Shown here one piece after another: positions 53,780-62,595 of a stretch of DNA of 64,000 nucleotides. The position numbers and the translations under genes are program-made. The notes below the pieces were generated by a model, which saw nothing but the letters and a program-made list of their open reading frames with translations, was not told the origin of the DNA and did no database searches. Where the stretch lies: positions 124,001 to 188,000 of the forward strand of contig NZ_JACHDO010000001.1 in assembly GCF_014201115.1 (NCBI RefSeq). The letters run 5' to 3'. This stretch comes from Nocardiopsis metallicus. Lineage in GTDB: Bacteria; Actinomycetota; Actinomycetes; Streptosporangiales; Streptosporangiaceae. Within the stretch, counting starts at the first letter, position 1, and every line of letters begins with the position of its first letter.

Positions 53780-54404
53780 GCGGCGCGGGTCAGCTGACCG
53801 CACCGGAACGGCCGAGGCCGACCCGGTGAGCGCCGACGAGGAAACCCCTCCGGGCGGGTCCGTCCCGCCCGGAGAGGACCTTGGGAACGGGCAGACCGAG
53901 GACAACGGAGACCTGGAGAACAAGGCCAGGAACCTGGTCCTGCGGATGCTTACCCACTCCCCGCGAACCCGCACCCAGCTGGAACGCTCCCTGCACCGCC
54001 GGGAGTACCCGGACGAGGTGGTGGAGAAGGTCCTCAACGGCCTCGACGAGGCCGGGCTGATCGACGACGCCGCCTTCGCCCAGGCCTGGGTGAATTCACG
54101 GCAGTACAGCCGACACCTGTCCCGCCGTGCCCTGACCCAGGAGCTGCGCACCCGCGGCGTGGAGGAGGAGACCGTCCGCGAGGCGGTCGCCGAGGTCAGC
54201 GACGAGGACGAACAGGACGGTGCCCGCGCCCTGGCCCGCAAGAGCCTGCGGGGCAGCCGCAGCAAGGAGAAGGAGGTCCGGATCCGCCGCGCTCTGGGCG
54301 TCCTGGCCCGTAAGGGCTACCCGGGCGGCCTCTCCTACCGCATCGTCCGCGAGGAACTCGAACAGGAAGGCCTCGAAGCCGACCTGGATCACCCCGGCTT
54401 CTGA
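53772..54404 (+). CDS. recX: Regulatory protein RecX
   Basis: RecX inhibits RecA filament extension. The 210-residue protein has a non-conserved acidic/Pro-rich N-terminal stretch of about 48 residues, then three-helix repeats: [52 protein letters not shown] and the C-terminal copy with [30 protein letters not shown] 53772 overlaps the recA stop by eight bases. GTG 53827 is a possible shorter start. The overlap implies coupling with recA, the usual arrangement. Confidence 0.9.
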   Translation: MRERRGSADRTGTAEADPVSADEETPPGGSVPPGEDLGNGQTEDNGDLENKARNLVLRMLTHSPRTRTQLERSLHRREYPDEVVEKVLNGLDEAGLIDDAAFAQAWVNSRQYSRHLSRRALTQELRTRGVEEETVREAVAEVSDEDEQDGARALARKSLRGSRSKEKEVRIRRALGVLARKGYPGGLSYRIVREELEQEGLEADLDHPGF

Positions 54405-54511
54405 ACCCGCGGGTCCAGAAGCACTCGGCTGGAACGTCTGAGCGGGGGGCACCCTGCTGGAGCTCAGGAACTCAGAGCCCGTCTGTTGCCCCGGCGGGCG
54501 ACCGCGGTGCG

Positions 54512-55282
54512 TTACCTCTGAGGGGGTGGTATCCGAGTGCCCTGGAAGTCGGCCCAGTGGCTCAGGGCGGGGGCCAGCTTGGCGGCGGTTTCCGGGGCGC
54601 TGTGTTCCAGTTCCCCGACGAGGACCGTGACGAGGGCGGACAGGGCCCGGCTGATCTCCGGGGCCGCCAGGGAACGGGGCAGGGTCGGTTCCAGCGCCTG
54701 CGTGAACTCCTCCGGGAGCAGGTGGGCGCCCTTGGCGTACTCCGTGGGCAGACCCAGCCGCAGGCAGGCCAGGCTGATGACCTGGGTGCGCAGCGCGCCG
54801 AGCCAGTGCTCGGCCTGCCACAGGCGTCCGCGTTCCAGGCACACGCGCACGTGCCGGACGTGGTGCCAGGCGAGGCCGACCAGCAGGTAGGGCCGGGGCG
54901 CGGGGAAGGGCTCGCGTACGGGGTCCGGACCGAACAGGGATCGCCAGCTCGGGCCCCGGGCGCCGTACTCGGCGCTGGGGAGGAAGGACACGTCGACCTC
55001 CACCCCGTTGGCCAGCAGGTACACCCGAATGACCCGTGCGTCCGGGGCGGGCAGGTCCCAGTGGTGCAGGATCCCGAACTCCGTGGCTAGCCACTCTGTC
55101 CACGCGGCCGCCACGGACTCGGGCGGGTGATCCACGCCCAGCGCCACATCCACGTCGGACCAGCGGTCGGCGTCGCCGGTGCCGAGCGAGCCGGTGAAGG
55201 CCGCGGCGAACACCGCCTCGTCCGCCCGGGCCCGTTCGATCAGCCGGTCCTGTACCTGGGCGAGGGCTTCGGCCTCACTCAC
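54512..55282 (-). CDS. Nucleotidyltransferase-domain protein
   Basis: The 256-residue product has a pol-beta-type nucleotidyltransferase motif GSLGTGDADRWSDVDV at 31-46, with the paired Asp43 and Asp45, and a third acidic position in VEVDVSFL near 94-97. The C-terminal half is alpha-helical (WHHVRHVRVCLERGRLWQAEHW), as in aminoglycoside or lincosamide nucleotidyltransferases, HEPN/MNT-like proteins and others. The substrate is unknown, and resistance should not be assumed. Its GTG start overlaps the stop of the upstream S9 peptidase gene by four bases (GTGA), so the two are translationally coupled. Confidence 0.8.
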   Translation of the reverse strand: MSEAEALAQVQDRLIERARADEAVFAAAFTGSLGTGDADRWSDVDVALGVDHPPESVAAAWTEWLATEFGILHHWDLPAPDARVIRVYLLANGVEVDVSFLPSAEYGARGPSWRSLFGPDPVREPFPAPRPYLLVGLAWHHVRHVRVCLERGRLWQAEHWLGALRTQVISLACLRLGLPTEYAKGAHLLPEEFTQALEPTLPRSLAAPEISRALSALVTVLVGELEHSAPETAAKLAPALSHWADFQGTRIPPPQR

Positions 55283-57399
55283 TCCCGCTCCGCCGCCCTC
55301 TCGACCGGCGCCTGCTGCACCGGTTCCCGGAGCACCGGTTCGCCGGTTCCGGCGGTCACACCGGAGACCGGGGTGACCTCGGGGAGCGGTTCGGCGACGG
55401 GCAGGTCGTCCTCCGGATCCGCGGTGCGGGGTTCGGGGGGTTCTGTGGTCAGCTCCATCGGGGCCACGTCCGGCTCGAAGCCGAACACCTTGGCGTAGAA
55501 GGCCAGCTCCGTCTCCAGGGTGCGCACCCGCGCCGTCTCGGTGCGGAAGCCGTGCGCCTCGCCCTCGAACTCCAGCAGCGCGTGCGGCACCTGCCGCTCG
55601 CCCAGCGCCGCTGCCATCCGGAAGGACTGGTCCGGGGTGACCACCTTGTCGTCCAGGCCCTGGAACAGCAGCACCGGGACGTCGATCTCGCCGGTCCGGT
55701 TGATCGGAGAGCGCTCCCGGTAGGTCTCCACGAAGCCCGGCAGTGTTCCGATCAGGGTGTCCAGGAAATGTGACTCGAAGTCGTGCGTGGTCTCGACCAG
55801 ACCCAGCAGGTCGGCCACACCGAAGTACGACACCCCGCAGGCGAAGGTGTCCCCGGTCAGCGCCAGCAGGGCGGTGAGGCCGCCCGCGCTCGGGCCGCGG
55901 ATGGCCAGGCGCTCGGGGTCGGCCAGCCCCCGCTCCACCAGGGCCCGGGCCGCGGCGGTGCAGTCCTCGACGTCCACCGCGCCCCACTCCTTGTGCAGGC
56001 GCTTGCGGTAGGAGCGCCCGTACCCGGTGGAACCGCCGTAGTCCACGTCCACCACACCGATCCCGCGGCTGGTGAAGTAGGCCTTGACCAGGTCCAGCGA
56101 GCGGTCGGCGTGGCCGATCGGGCCGCCGTGCGCCCACACCACGTACGGGGCCGGGCCGTCGGAGGAGACCTCGGGGTTAGTGGGCGGGTACACGTTGGCG
56201 TGCACCGTCGCCCCGTAGCGGCCCGGCAGTGTCTCCATGTGCGGTTGGGGCAGGTAGGCGGGGTCCACCGGCTCCGCCATGGACCGCTGGAGCACCTCCA
56301 CCGTGCGCTGGACCGGGTCCAGCCGCACCAGGCAGCCCGCGGTGCCCGCCGAGGCGGCGATCGCCACCACGCTGGTGCCGTCCGAGTCCAACTGCGACCA
56401 CGAGGTGAGTTCGGTGCTGACCGGCTCCAGGTCCAGGGTGTCCGGGTCGTACACGCTCGGCCGCATCGCGGTGTCGCCGTGCAGGGCCACGATCTTCCCC
56501 GAGTCCAGCACGCGGAAGCAGCGGTCGCCCAGCCGCCACGGCGGGGAGTGGAACTCCTCCTCCGCCGGGTAGAGGGCGATCGCCTGGCCCTTGAGCCCGG
56601 CCTGGTAGAGGTTCCAGAAGCCCGGCCAGTCCGAGGCCAGGTACAGCGTGGAGTCGTCCGCCCAGACGGGGGAGAGCACGGACTCGTCCACCCCGCCCTT
56701 GACCGTGTACTCCCCGACCAGGCCGGACTCGGTCAGCTCGCCCACCCGCAGCTCGGTGCCGTCCCAGGGCATCCTCGGGTGGTTCCACCGCACGTAGGCC
56801 AGGCGGGTGCCGTCCGGGGAGGGCGTGGGGGAGGCGTAGAAGTGCGACCCCGAGACCAGCTCACGGATCGCGGCCGGGTCCTGGGCGCCCCGTCCGGACA
56901 GCGGCACCGACACGATCGAGCGGCGCGCGGTGCCCTCCGCGTGCTGCTCGCGCACGCACAGCAGCTGCTTGCCGTCGCTGCTCAGCGCGGGGTCGGCGTA
57001 GCGCAGCGCCCCGGGCACGACCGGCTCGGGGGTGAGCGGGACGGGTTCCCTGGCGCCGCGTTCCAGCAGGTACAGGCGCTGGTCCGCTGAGTTGGCGAAG
57101 ACCACGCCCACGCGGGCGATGGCCTTGTCGTCGCGACGGGGGACCGGGAGGTAGGAACGGCCGCCGTACTCGTGCACCCTGGTGCCCACGCTCCAGGGGA
57201 CGGGCAGCAGGTCGTGCACGGTACCGTCCGCGTCGCGCCGCACGAGCGTCGTACGGCCCTCCTCGGACGGGCGGTACTCCTCCCACCAGACCTCGCCGCC
57301 CAGAACGGAGGGGTACGCCATCTGACGCACGCCTCGGGCGACGTCACCGGCGCTGATGGGTGATGGCCAGGAGCCGTGGGGGCTCGACAGTTCAGACAT
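55279..57399 (-). CDS. S9 family prolyl-oligopeptidase-type serine peptidase
   Basis: The 706-residue protein has a beta-propeller N-terminal part (about 1-390; blades such as RLAYVRWNHPRMPWDGTEL) and an alpha/beta hydrolase domain. The catalytic Ser504 is in RGPSAGGLT, the Asp in FQGLDDKVVTPDQ and the His in EFEGEAHGFR. Substrate is probably small peptides; no signal peptide is evident. An extra Pro/Glu/Val-rich tail of about 60 residues follows the His region. ATG 57399 was chosen; 27 more residues upstream are unlikely. It is divergent from the TRAP operon. Confidence 0.9.
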   Translation of the reverse strand: MSELSSPHGSWPSPISAGDVARGVRQMAYPSVLGGEVWWEEYRPSEEGRTTLVRRDADGTVHDLLPVPWSVGTRVHEYGGRSYLPVPRRDDKAIARVGVVFANSADQRLYLLERGAREPVPLTPEPVVPGALRYADPALSSDGKQLLCVREQHAEGTARRSIVSVPLSGRGAQDPAAIRELVSGSHFYASPTPSPDGTRLAYVRWNHPRMPWDGTELRVGELTESGLVGEYTVKGGVDESVLSPVWADDSTLYLASDWPGFWNLYQAGLKGQAIALYPAEEEFHSPPWRLGDRCFRVLDSGKIVALHGDTAMRPSVYDPDTLDLEPVSTELTSWSQLDSDGTSVVAIAASAGTAGCLVRLDPVQRTVEVLQRSMAEPVDPAYLPQPHMETLPGRYGATVHANVYPPTNPEVSSDGPAPYVVWAHGGPIGHADRSLDLVKAYFTSRGIGVVDVDYGGSTGYGRSYRKRLHKEWGAVDVEDCTAAARALVERGLADPERLAIRGPSAGGLTALLALTGDTFACGVSYFGVADLLGLVETTHDFESHFLDTLIGTLPGFVETYRERSPINRTGEIDVPVLLFQGLDDKVVTPDQSFRMAAALGERQVPHALLEFEGEAHGFRTETARVRTLETELAFYAKVFGFEPDVAPMELTTEPPEPRTADPEDDLPVAEPLPEVTPVSGVTAGTGEPVLREPVQQAPVERAAERE

Positions 57400-57783
57400 G
57401 TCCCGCTCAGGATGGGTCGTGGGTGTGATCAGATGACATGTCGACCTTAGTGCCCAGGTTCCGGTTGGGGGAGAGTACAAATCATCCTGTATCGCTCCCG
57501 GTTTCCGTCACCCCCGCCGTGCCCGCTCCGGCGCGTCGTCACTCACCCGACAAGCCTTGTCCGGTAACGCTTAGCGGGGGTGTGAACACGACCCGGACAT
57601 CGTTTTCCTTTCGTGACGCCGGTGACACAGGCGAGGCAGGGTGGGGAGCTTATGATTTCGCGGATATCACGTGGTGGCGGATGGGTATCGGGTGGCTCCG
57701 GATACGGGTCGGTTCGCGCCGGTTCCGAGCCGGACGCCCGGGGAGGGAACATCGTCACCGAACTGCTAGAGAGGATGCCAGCG
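57400..57783. other. Divergent promoter region between S9 peptidase and TAXI genes
   Basis: The 384 bp hold no convincing gene. A 13-bp palindrome, GACAAG-C-CTTGTC at 57549-57561, may be an operator. Reading frames through the region (for example from 57438 and 57613) have no ribosome sites and no conserved sequence. No clear -35/-10 pair was found. Confidence 0.35.
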
Positions 57784-58836
57784 ATGAGCAAGGGACGCAG
57801 GACCGCTCGGATCTCCGTGGCGATCGCCGCGGCCGGCGTGGTCGCGTTGTCCGCGTGCGCGGCGCCGGACGACGTCGAAGGTCCGGGCTCCGGCAACGGC
57901 GACGGGGACGTGGAGGAAGTGTTCCTCCAGCTGGCGACCGGTTCCACCGGCGGCACCTACTACCCGCTCGGTGGTGAGATCGCCCAGCTGTGGGGTGACA
58001 ACATCGACGGCCTCCAGGTGGACACGTTCGCCACCGGAGCCTCCGTGCAGAACCTCAGGGCTCTGGAGGGCGCCACGGAGGACGAGGAGGCCGGCGCGAT
58101 CGACCAGAGCGAACTCATCATGTCGGTCAACGGCGTGGCGATGCAGGCCCAGAACAGCACTGGTCCGTTCGCGGACGAGCCGCTGGCCAGCCCGGACGAC
58201 CTGTACGCCATGGGCAACATCTACCCCGAGGTCATGCAGGTCGTCGTCCGTGCCGACTCGGACATCGAGACGATCGCGGACCTCGAGGGCGCCAACGTGG
58301 AGATCGGTCCGCCCGGCAGCGGTACCGAGGTGGCCGCCCGGCAGATCCTCGAGGCCTACGGCCTGGACCCGGACAGCGACATCAACCCGTTCGACAGCAC
58401 CTTCGGCGACGCGGCCACGGCGCTCGGCGACGGTCAGGTCGACGCCGCCTTCGGCATCCTGTCGGTTCCCGCCGCGGGCATCATGGAGGTCTCCGCGAGC
58501 AACGACGTGCGCATCCTGGCGATCGACGGTGACGAGGCCGAGCAGCTGATCGAGGAGGACCCCAGCTACAGCCCGCTCACCATCGACGGCGGCACGTACA
58601 ACGGTCAGGACGAGGACGTCGTCACCCTCACCCAGTGGGCGACCCTGTACAGCACGTCCGCCCTGGACGAGGACCTGGCCTACGAGCTCACCCGCGTGAT
58701 GTACGAGGAAGCGGACTCGATCGGCCACGACGTCGGTAGCCAGGTGGTGCTGGAGACCGCTCTCGACGGTCTCGGTGACATCGAGGTCCACCCGGGGTCG
58801 GCCCGGTTCTTCGAGGAGCAGGGCATCCTCGACTGA
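57784..58836 (+). CDS. TAXI-family TRAP transporter solute-binding lipoprotein
   Basis: The 350-residue protein is the extracytoplasmic binding subunit of a TRAP importer. A basic N terminus and the lipobox ALSAC give a lipidated Cys25. Characteristic TAXI motifs are ATGSTGGTYYPLGGEIAQLW, NLRALEGA, NIYPEVMQVVVRADSDI, LEGANVEIGPPGSGTEVAAR and YSPLTIDGGTYNGQDEDVVT. ATG 57784 lies ten nt after GAGAGG; ATG 57775 is too close to it. Known ligands of the family include glutamate and other acids. It begins a three-gene operon; the stop overlaps the next ATG (TGATG). Confidence 0.93.
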   Translation: MSKGRRTARISVAIAAAGVVALSACAAPDDVEGPGSGNGDGDVEEVFLQLATGSTGGTYYPLGGEIAQLWGDNIDGLQVDTFATGASVQNLRALEGATEDEEAGAIDQSELIMSVNGVAMQAQNSTGPFADEPLASPDDLYAMGNIYPEVMQVVVRADSDIETIADLEGANVEIGPPGSGTEVAARQILEAYGLDPDSDINPFDSTFGDAATALGDGQVDAAFGILSVPAAGIMEVSASNDVRILAIDGDEAEQLIEEDPSYSPLTIDGGTYNGQDEDVVTLTQWATLYSTSALDEDLAYELTRVMYEEADSIGHDVGSQVVLETALDGLGDIEVHPGSARFFEEQGILD

Positions 58837-59372
58837 TGATCCTCCAAGGCGGGGCCGTCCGGTGGATACCGGGCGGCCCTGCGCTTGTGCTGGTTCTGTT
58901 GATGCTGACGGTGCTGTTGAGCGACTCCGCCGGGCCCGGGCCCGCCTGGTTCGGTGCTCGGGAACACGAGACCGGTGACGTGCTCCTGAGCCTGCCGGTC
59001 GAGCTGGGCCAGCGCGTCGAGCTCGTCCACACGCACTCCGTGCACCGGCGGCCGGTACACGAGGTCTACTCGGTCTCGGTCTCCGACGGGTTGCTGATGG
59101 AGGAGATCCGGTTCGACGCGCACGGCGCCAATCTTCCTTCGGGGCCCGAAACCATCGGCGGCGTGACGACGACCTTCGAACGCGTGGCTTCCGGGTACCG
59201 CGCCGACCACCACGGGCGCCCCCTCGGGACGGTCAGGATGGTGGTCGGCAGCAGGGACGTCGACCACCGTCTGGTGGTCGCAGACAAGGAGATCCGCCTA
59301 CTGGACCTCGCGGAACCGGGCACGAGGATCGAGTTGTACACCTGGACGCACCTGCGTGATCCGGGTGAGTGA
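58836..59372 (+). CDS. DUF1850 protein of TRAP operon
   Basis: The 178-residue protein has one N-terminal hydrophobic helix (about 14-31, signal anchor), then a DUF1850 domain: VELVHTHSVHRRPVHEVYSVSV, MEEIRFDAHGANLPSG and the end RIELYTW. This small family almost always lies between TAXI binding proteins and TRAP 4TM/12TM fusion permeases; the function is unknown. The ATG at 58836 overlaps the TAXI gene stop by one base. It likely acts at the outer membrane face with the transporter. Confidence 0.88.
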   Translation: MILQGGAVRWIPGGPALVLVLLMLTVLLSDSAGPGPAWFGAREHETGDVLLSLPVELGQRVELVHTHSVHRRPVHEVYSVSVSDGLLMEEIRFDAHGANLPSGPETIGGVTTTFERVASGYRADHHGRPLGTVRMVVGSRDVDHRLVVADKEIRLLDLAEPGTRIELYTWTHLRDPGE

Positions 59373-59416
59373 GCTGACGGCCGGGGAGGTCCCCGCCTAG
59401 GACAAGGACGTAGCTG

Positions 59417-62400
59417 ATGACATCGGACCACAAGTCCCCCGGAGCGCCCGGGGGCGACACGCCTGACAGCGGGGGCACCGCTGTCAGTGAGCCGGGCTCC
59501 GCGGCCCTCAAGGGCATCGAAGAGGATCTTCAGGCTCTCGAGAAGCACGATTACACGGAGGACACCGGGGTCGAGGGCACCCGGACGGGGTTGAGCTCGA
59601 TCTGGCGCTGGGGAGTGTTCTTCGCCGCTCTGGTCCTGGCGACCTTCCACCTGTGGACCGCGTTCACGGGCACTCTTCCGCCGCTGCAGCAGCGGTCGTT
59701 CCACCTGGCTCTGGGTCTCGGCCTGGTCTTCCTGCTGTACCCGACCAAGCACGGTCCGGAAGGGGCGCGCGGTCCCTTCTACGGTGCGAGCATGGCGTTC
59801 AGCGGCCTGCTGGTCTCCTACCTCGTGGTCGGCGCCGCCTCCGGCACCAACACCGCCATGTACCTGTACCTGCCGCAGTGGCTGTTCGGTGTCGTGGCGG
59901 CTCTCGTTCTGGGCGGGGCTGTCGGGCTCGTCCGGGCCAGGGGAGTGTCCGAGGACACCTCCCGAGCCCAACGGGGGGCGGGCTGGACGCTTCTCGTCGG
60001 CGCCGCGCTCATCTCCCTCGACATGGTCACGAGCGAGTCCGGCGGGGGGTTCTTCTTCCTTCCCATCCTGGGACTGGTGCTGGTCCTGGCCTCCACGGCC
60101 CTTTCCCTCGGCTTCCTGTGCTTCCCCCGGGTCTTCCCCGAAGCCCTCTGGCCCCTGGTCCGCCGCTGGGGCCTGAGCCTCACCGGCGCCGCGATCCTGA
60201 TCTACATGCTCTCGGCCGGAATCGCCGGCTGGAACGTGGTCGGACCGGCGGCGCTCATCCTGATCCTGGTCCAGGCGTCCCGTCACGTTCCCCTGAAGGT
60301 GATGGGGATGCCCGCGTTCGACATCGTGCTGTCCGCGCTGGGTGTCTTCGCCGGCATGTACATGTTCGTCAACTACCAGGAGATCGCCAGGACCGTCGGG
60401 ATCATGAACCCGACCTACGTGATGGTGGGCACGATCGGCATCCTGCTGATCATGGTCGCCGCCTCGCGCGTCCTCGGCGCCGCGCTGGTCGTGCTGTCCG
60501 GTGCTCTGCTGGCCTTCGCCTACTTCGGGCAGGCGATGCCGGGGTTCCTGCGGCACCGTGGTTCGAGCGTGGACCAGATCATCACCAACCTGTATGTCGG
60601 AACCGAGGGCGTGTTCGGTACCCCCCTGGGGATCTCGGCCACGTTCATCTTCCTGTTCATGATCTTCGCGGCGATGCTGCAGCGCACGGGCATGGAGCGG
60701 TTCTTCACCGACCTGGCGCTCGGAGCCACGGGCGCCTCCGTCGGCGGTACGGCGAAGGTCGGCATCGTCACCAGCGCGTTCTCCGGCACGATGACCGGAA
60801 GCTCGGTGGCCAACACCGTATCCAACGGTGCGTTTACCATCCCGATGATGAAGAAGTCCGGGTACAAGCCCGAGTACGCGGGCGCCGTCGAGGCGGCCTC
60901 CTCCACGGGCGGTCAGATCATGCCGCCGATCATGGGCGCGGGCGCGTTCATCATGATCGAGTTCACCGGCGCCTCCTACCAGCAGATCCTGACCGCGGCG
61001 GCGATCCCGGCCGTCATGTTCTTCGTGTCGCAGTACGTGGTCGTCCACTACGACTCCAAGCGGATGGGCATCGGCGGCCTGCCCAAGGAGATGCTCCCGA
61101 ACCTGCGGCGGCTGCTGCTGACGCGCGGCTACCTGCTGGCGCCGGTCATCGCGATCTTCGCCCTGCTCTCCATGGGCTACTCTCCGATGTTCTCGGCGAT
61201 GGGCGCGGTTCTGGCGACCGTCGGAATCAACCTGGTCTCGCAGATCGTCGCGATGCCCTGGAAGGTGGTCGAGGGGCGGCTGCGGCTCCGGGCGTTCGGT
61301 GAGGTCGTGTCGAGCGCGCTGCGCCTCTCCCTGCCGATCATCGTCGCCGCCGTCGCGGCGTCCGCACTGGTATGGGTCCTCGACAACGTGGTGACCGGGC
61401 TGGCCCGGGGGATGACCGCTCTGGTGGTCTCCGTGGGGATCGCGTTGATCGGCATCGTGCTGGTCGTGGCCTTCAGGGCCTGGAAGGAGACCAGTGACGA
61501 CCGGCTGAACCTGCACACCCTGCTGGACGGTATGGTCGGAGCCTCCCGGCTGGCCATCCCCATCATCGTGGCCTGCGCCTCGGCGGGGATCATCGCCGGT
61601 GTGATCACCACCACCGACCTCGGTCTGAAGCTCAGCCGCGGTCTTTTGGGGATCGCCGATTCGGTCACCACGGCGTTGGCCAACCTGCTCACCGCGATCG
61701 CCGTGTCGCCGATGCTGTCGTGGGCCGGCCTGGGTCCGGAGTTCGGGGCCGAGGCGGTGGCCTCCATGCGCGTCGACCTGTTCCTGATCCTCTTCATGTC
61801 GATGCTCGCCTGCCTGATCCTCGGCATCGGCCTGCCGACCACCGCCAACTACGTCATCACGGCCACGCTGGCCGCCCCGGCGATCGTCGCGGTCCTGCAG
61901 GGCGAGTTCGACACGCGCACCCTGGCCATGATCCTGTCGGCGCACCTGTTCGTCTACTACTTCGGTGTGCTCGCGGACATCACCCCGCCGGTGTGCCTGG
62001 CGGCCTACGCCGCCTCCGGTATCTCCGGGGGCGATCCGATCAGGACCGGCTTCTACGCGGTGCGTATCGCGGTCGCGGCGTTCGTGATGCCGTTCATGTT
62101 CGTGTTCAACCCGGCCATCCTGCTCCAGGACGTCACGCTGTTCACCGGGTCTGTGGCCGCTGTCTCCGGTGTGATCGGTGCCGCCCTGGTCGCCCTCGGC
62201 CTCGTCGGCTACATTGACCGGCACCTCCAGTGGTACAAGCGTCTGGCCCTGATCGTGGGCGGACTCCTGCTGGTCTCCGAGAGCTGGCACACCAACCTGT
62301 TCGGACTCTTCCTGGTGGTCCTGGTCATCGGGTACGAGCGCTGGAGGACCAAGAAGGAGGGCGGACCCACCTTCGTTCCGCAGGTGGGATCGGAAGCCTC

Positions 62401-62473
62401 GGTACCGGGCTCCGCGACCGAGGCGGCGGAAGCCTCCTCGGGCAGGGACGCCGAGGACGGAAACCGCGACTGA
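59417..62473 (+). CDS. TRAP transporter fused 4TM/12TM permease
   Basis: This 1018-residue integral protein fuses the DctQ-like small and DctM-like large subunits. A cytoplasmic tail of about 50 residues precedes many transmembrane helices; DctM-type marks are GSSVANTVSNGAFTIPMMK, ASSTGGQIMPPIMGAGAF, LGIGLPTTANYVITATLAAP and the GVLADITPPVCLAAYAASG segment. TRAP transporters of this class use sodium or proton gradients. The protein is longer than the 650-870 residues I expect, with extra helices plus a C-terminal tail of about 45 residues. It ends with a strong terminator. Confidence 0.93.
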   Translation: MTSDHKSPGAPGGDTPDSGGTAVSEPGSAALKGIEEDLQALEKHDYTEDTGVEGTRTGLSSIWRWGVFFAALVLATFHLWTAFTGTLPPLQQRSFHLALGLGLVFLLYPTKHGPEGARGPFYGASMAFSGLLVSYLVVGAASGTNTAMYLYLPQWLFGVVAALVLGGAVGLVRARGVSEDTSRAQRGAGWTLLVGAALISLDMVTSESGGGFFFLPILGLVLVLASTALSLGFLCFPRVFPEALWPLVRRWGLSLTGAAILIYMLSAGIAGWNVVGPAALILILVQASRHVPLKVMGMPAFDIVLSALGVFAGMYMFVNYQEIARTVGIMNPTYVMVGTIGILLIMVAASRVLGAALVVLSGALLAFAYFGQAMPGFLRHRGSSVDQIITNLYVGTEGVFGTPLGISATFIFLFMIFAAMLQRTGMERFFTDLALGATGASVGGTAKVGIVTSAFSGTMTGSSVANTVSNGAFTIPMMKKSGYKPEYAGAVEAASSTGGQIMPPIMGAGAFIMIEFTGASYQQILTAAAIPAVMFFVSQYVVVHYDSKRMGIGGLPKEMLPNLRRLLLTRGYLLAPVIAIFALLSMGYSPMFSAMGAVLATVGINLVSQIVAMPWKVVEGRLRLRAFGEVVSSALRLSLPIIVAAVAASALVWVLDNVVTGLARGMTALVVSVGIALIGIVLVVAFRAWKETSDDRLNLHTLLDGMVGASRLAIPIIVACASAGIIAGVITTTDLGLKLSRGLLGIADSVTTALANLLTAIAVSPMLSWAGLGPEFGAEAVASMRVDLFLILFMSMLACLILGIGLPTTANYVITATLAAPAIVAVLQGEFDTRTLAMILSAHLFVYYFGVLADITPPVCLAAYAASGISGGDPIRTGFYAVRIAVAAFVMPFMFVFNPAILLQDVTLFTGSVAAVSGVIGAALVALGLVGYIDRHLQWYKRLALIVGGLLLVSESWHTNLFGLFLVVLVIGYERWRTKKEGGPTFVPQVGSEASVPGSATEAAEASSGRDAEDGNRD

Positions 62474-62484
62474 CCCTCGCCCAC

Positions 62485-62525
62485 GGGCGTGCCCCGGGCC
62501 TTTCACCAAGGCCCGGGGCGCGCCC
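62485..62525 (+). terminator. Terminator of the TRAP operon
   Basis: An 18-bp stem (62485-62502 with 62508-62525), with a single wobble pair and a TCACC loop, begins 11 bp past the permease stop. Confidence 0.85.
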
Positions 62526-62595
62526 GCTTGCGTGTGTAACCGAACCGATTCCCCTCCAGGGCCGACCCGCCCCCGGCACGGGTTAGCCTGGAACG

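Noticed and set aside
51293..54265. Minus-strand frame of 990 codons opposite recA
   Set aside because: Shadow ORF; recA and intein motifs are all on the plus strand.
54512..55282. Antibiotic-resistance nucleotidyltransferase
   Set aside because: The motif is shared by many nucleotidyltransferases and nothing specific to aminoglycoside or lincosamide enzymes is visible; kept as generic.
57613..57783. Upstream in-frame extension of the TAXI gene
   Set aside because: It would put 57 Gly/Ser/Arg-rich residues before the signal peptide; the lipoprotein signal begins at 57784 with a ribosome site.
59066..62509. Minus-strand frame of 1147 codons opposite the TRAP permease
   Set aside because: Protein would be Arg/Gly/Asp/His-rich with no fold; the plus strand encodes a recognisable permease.
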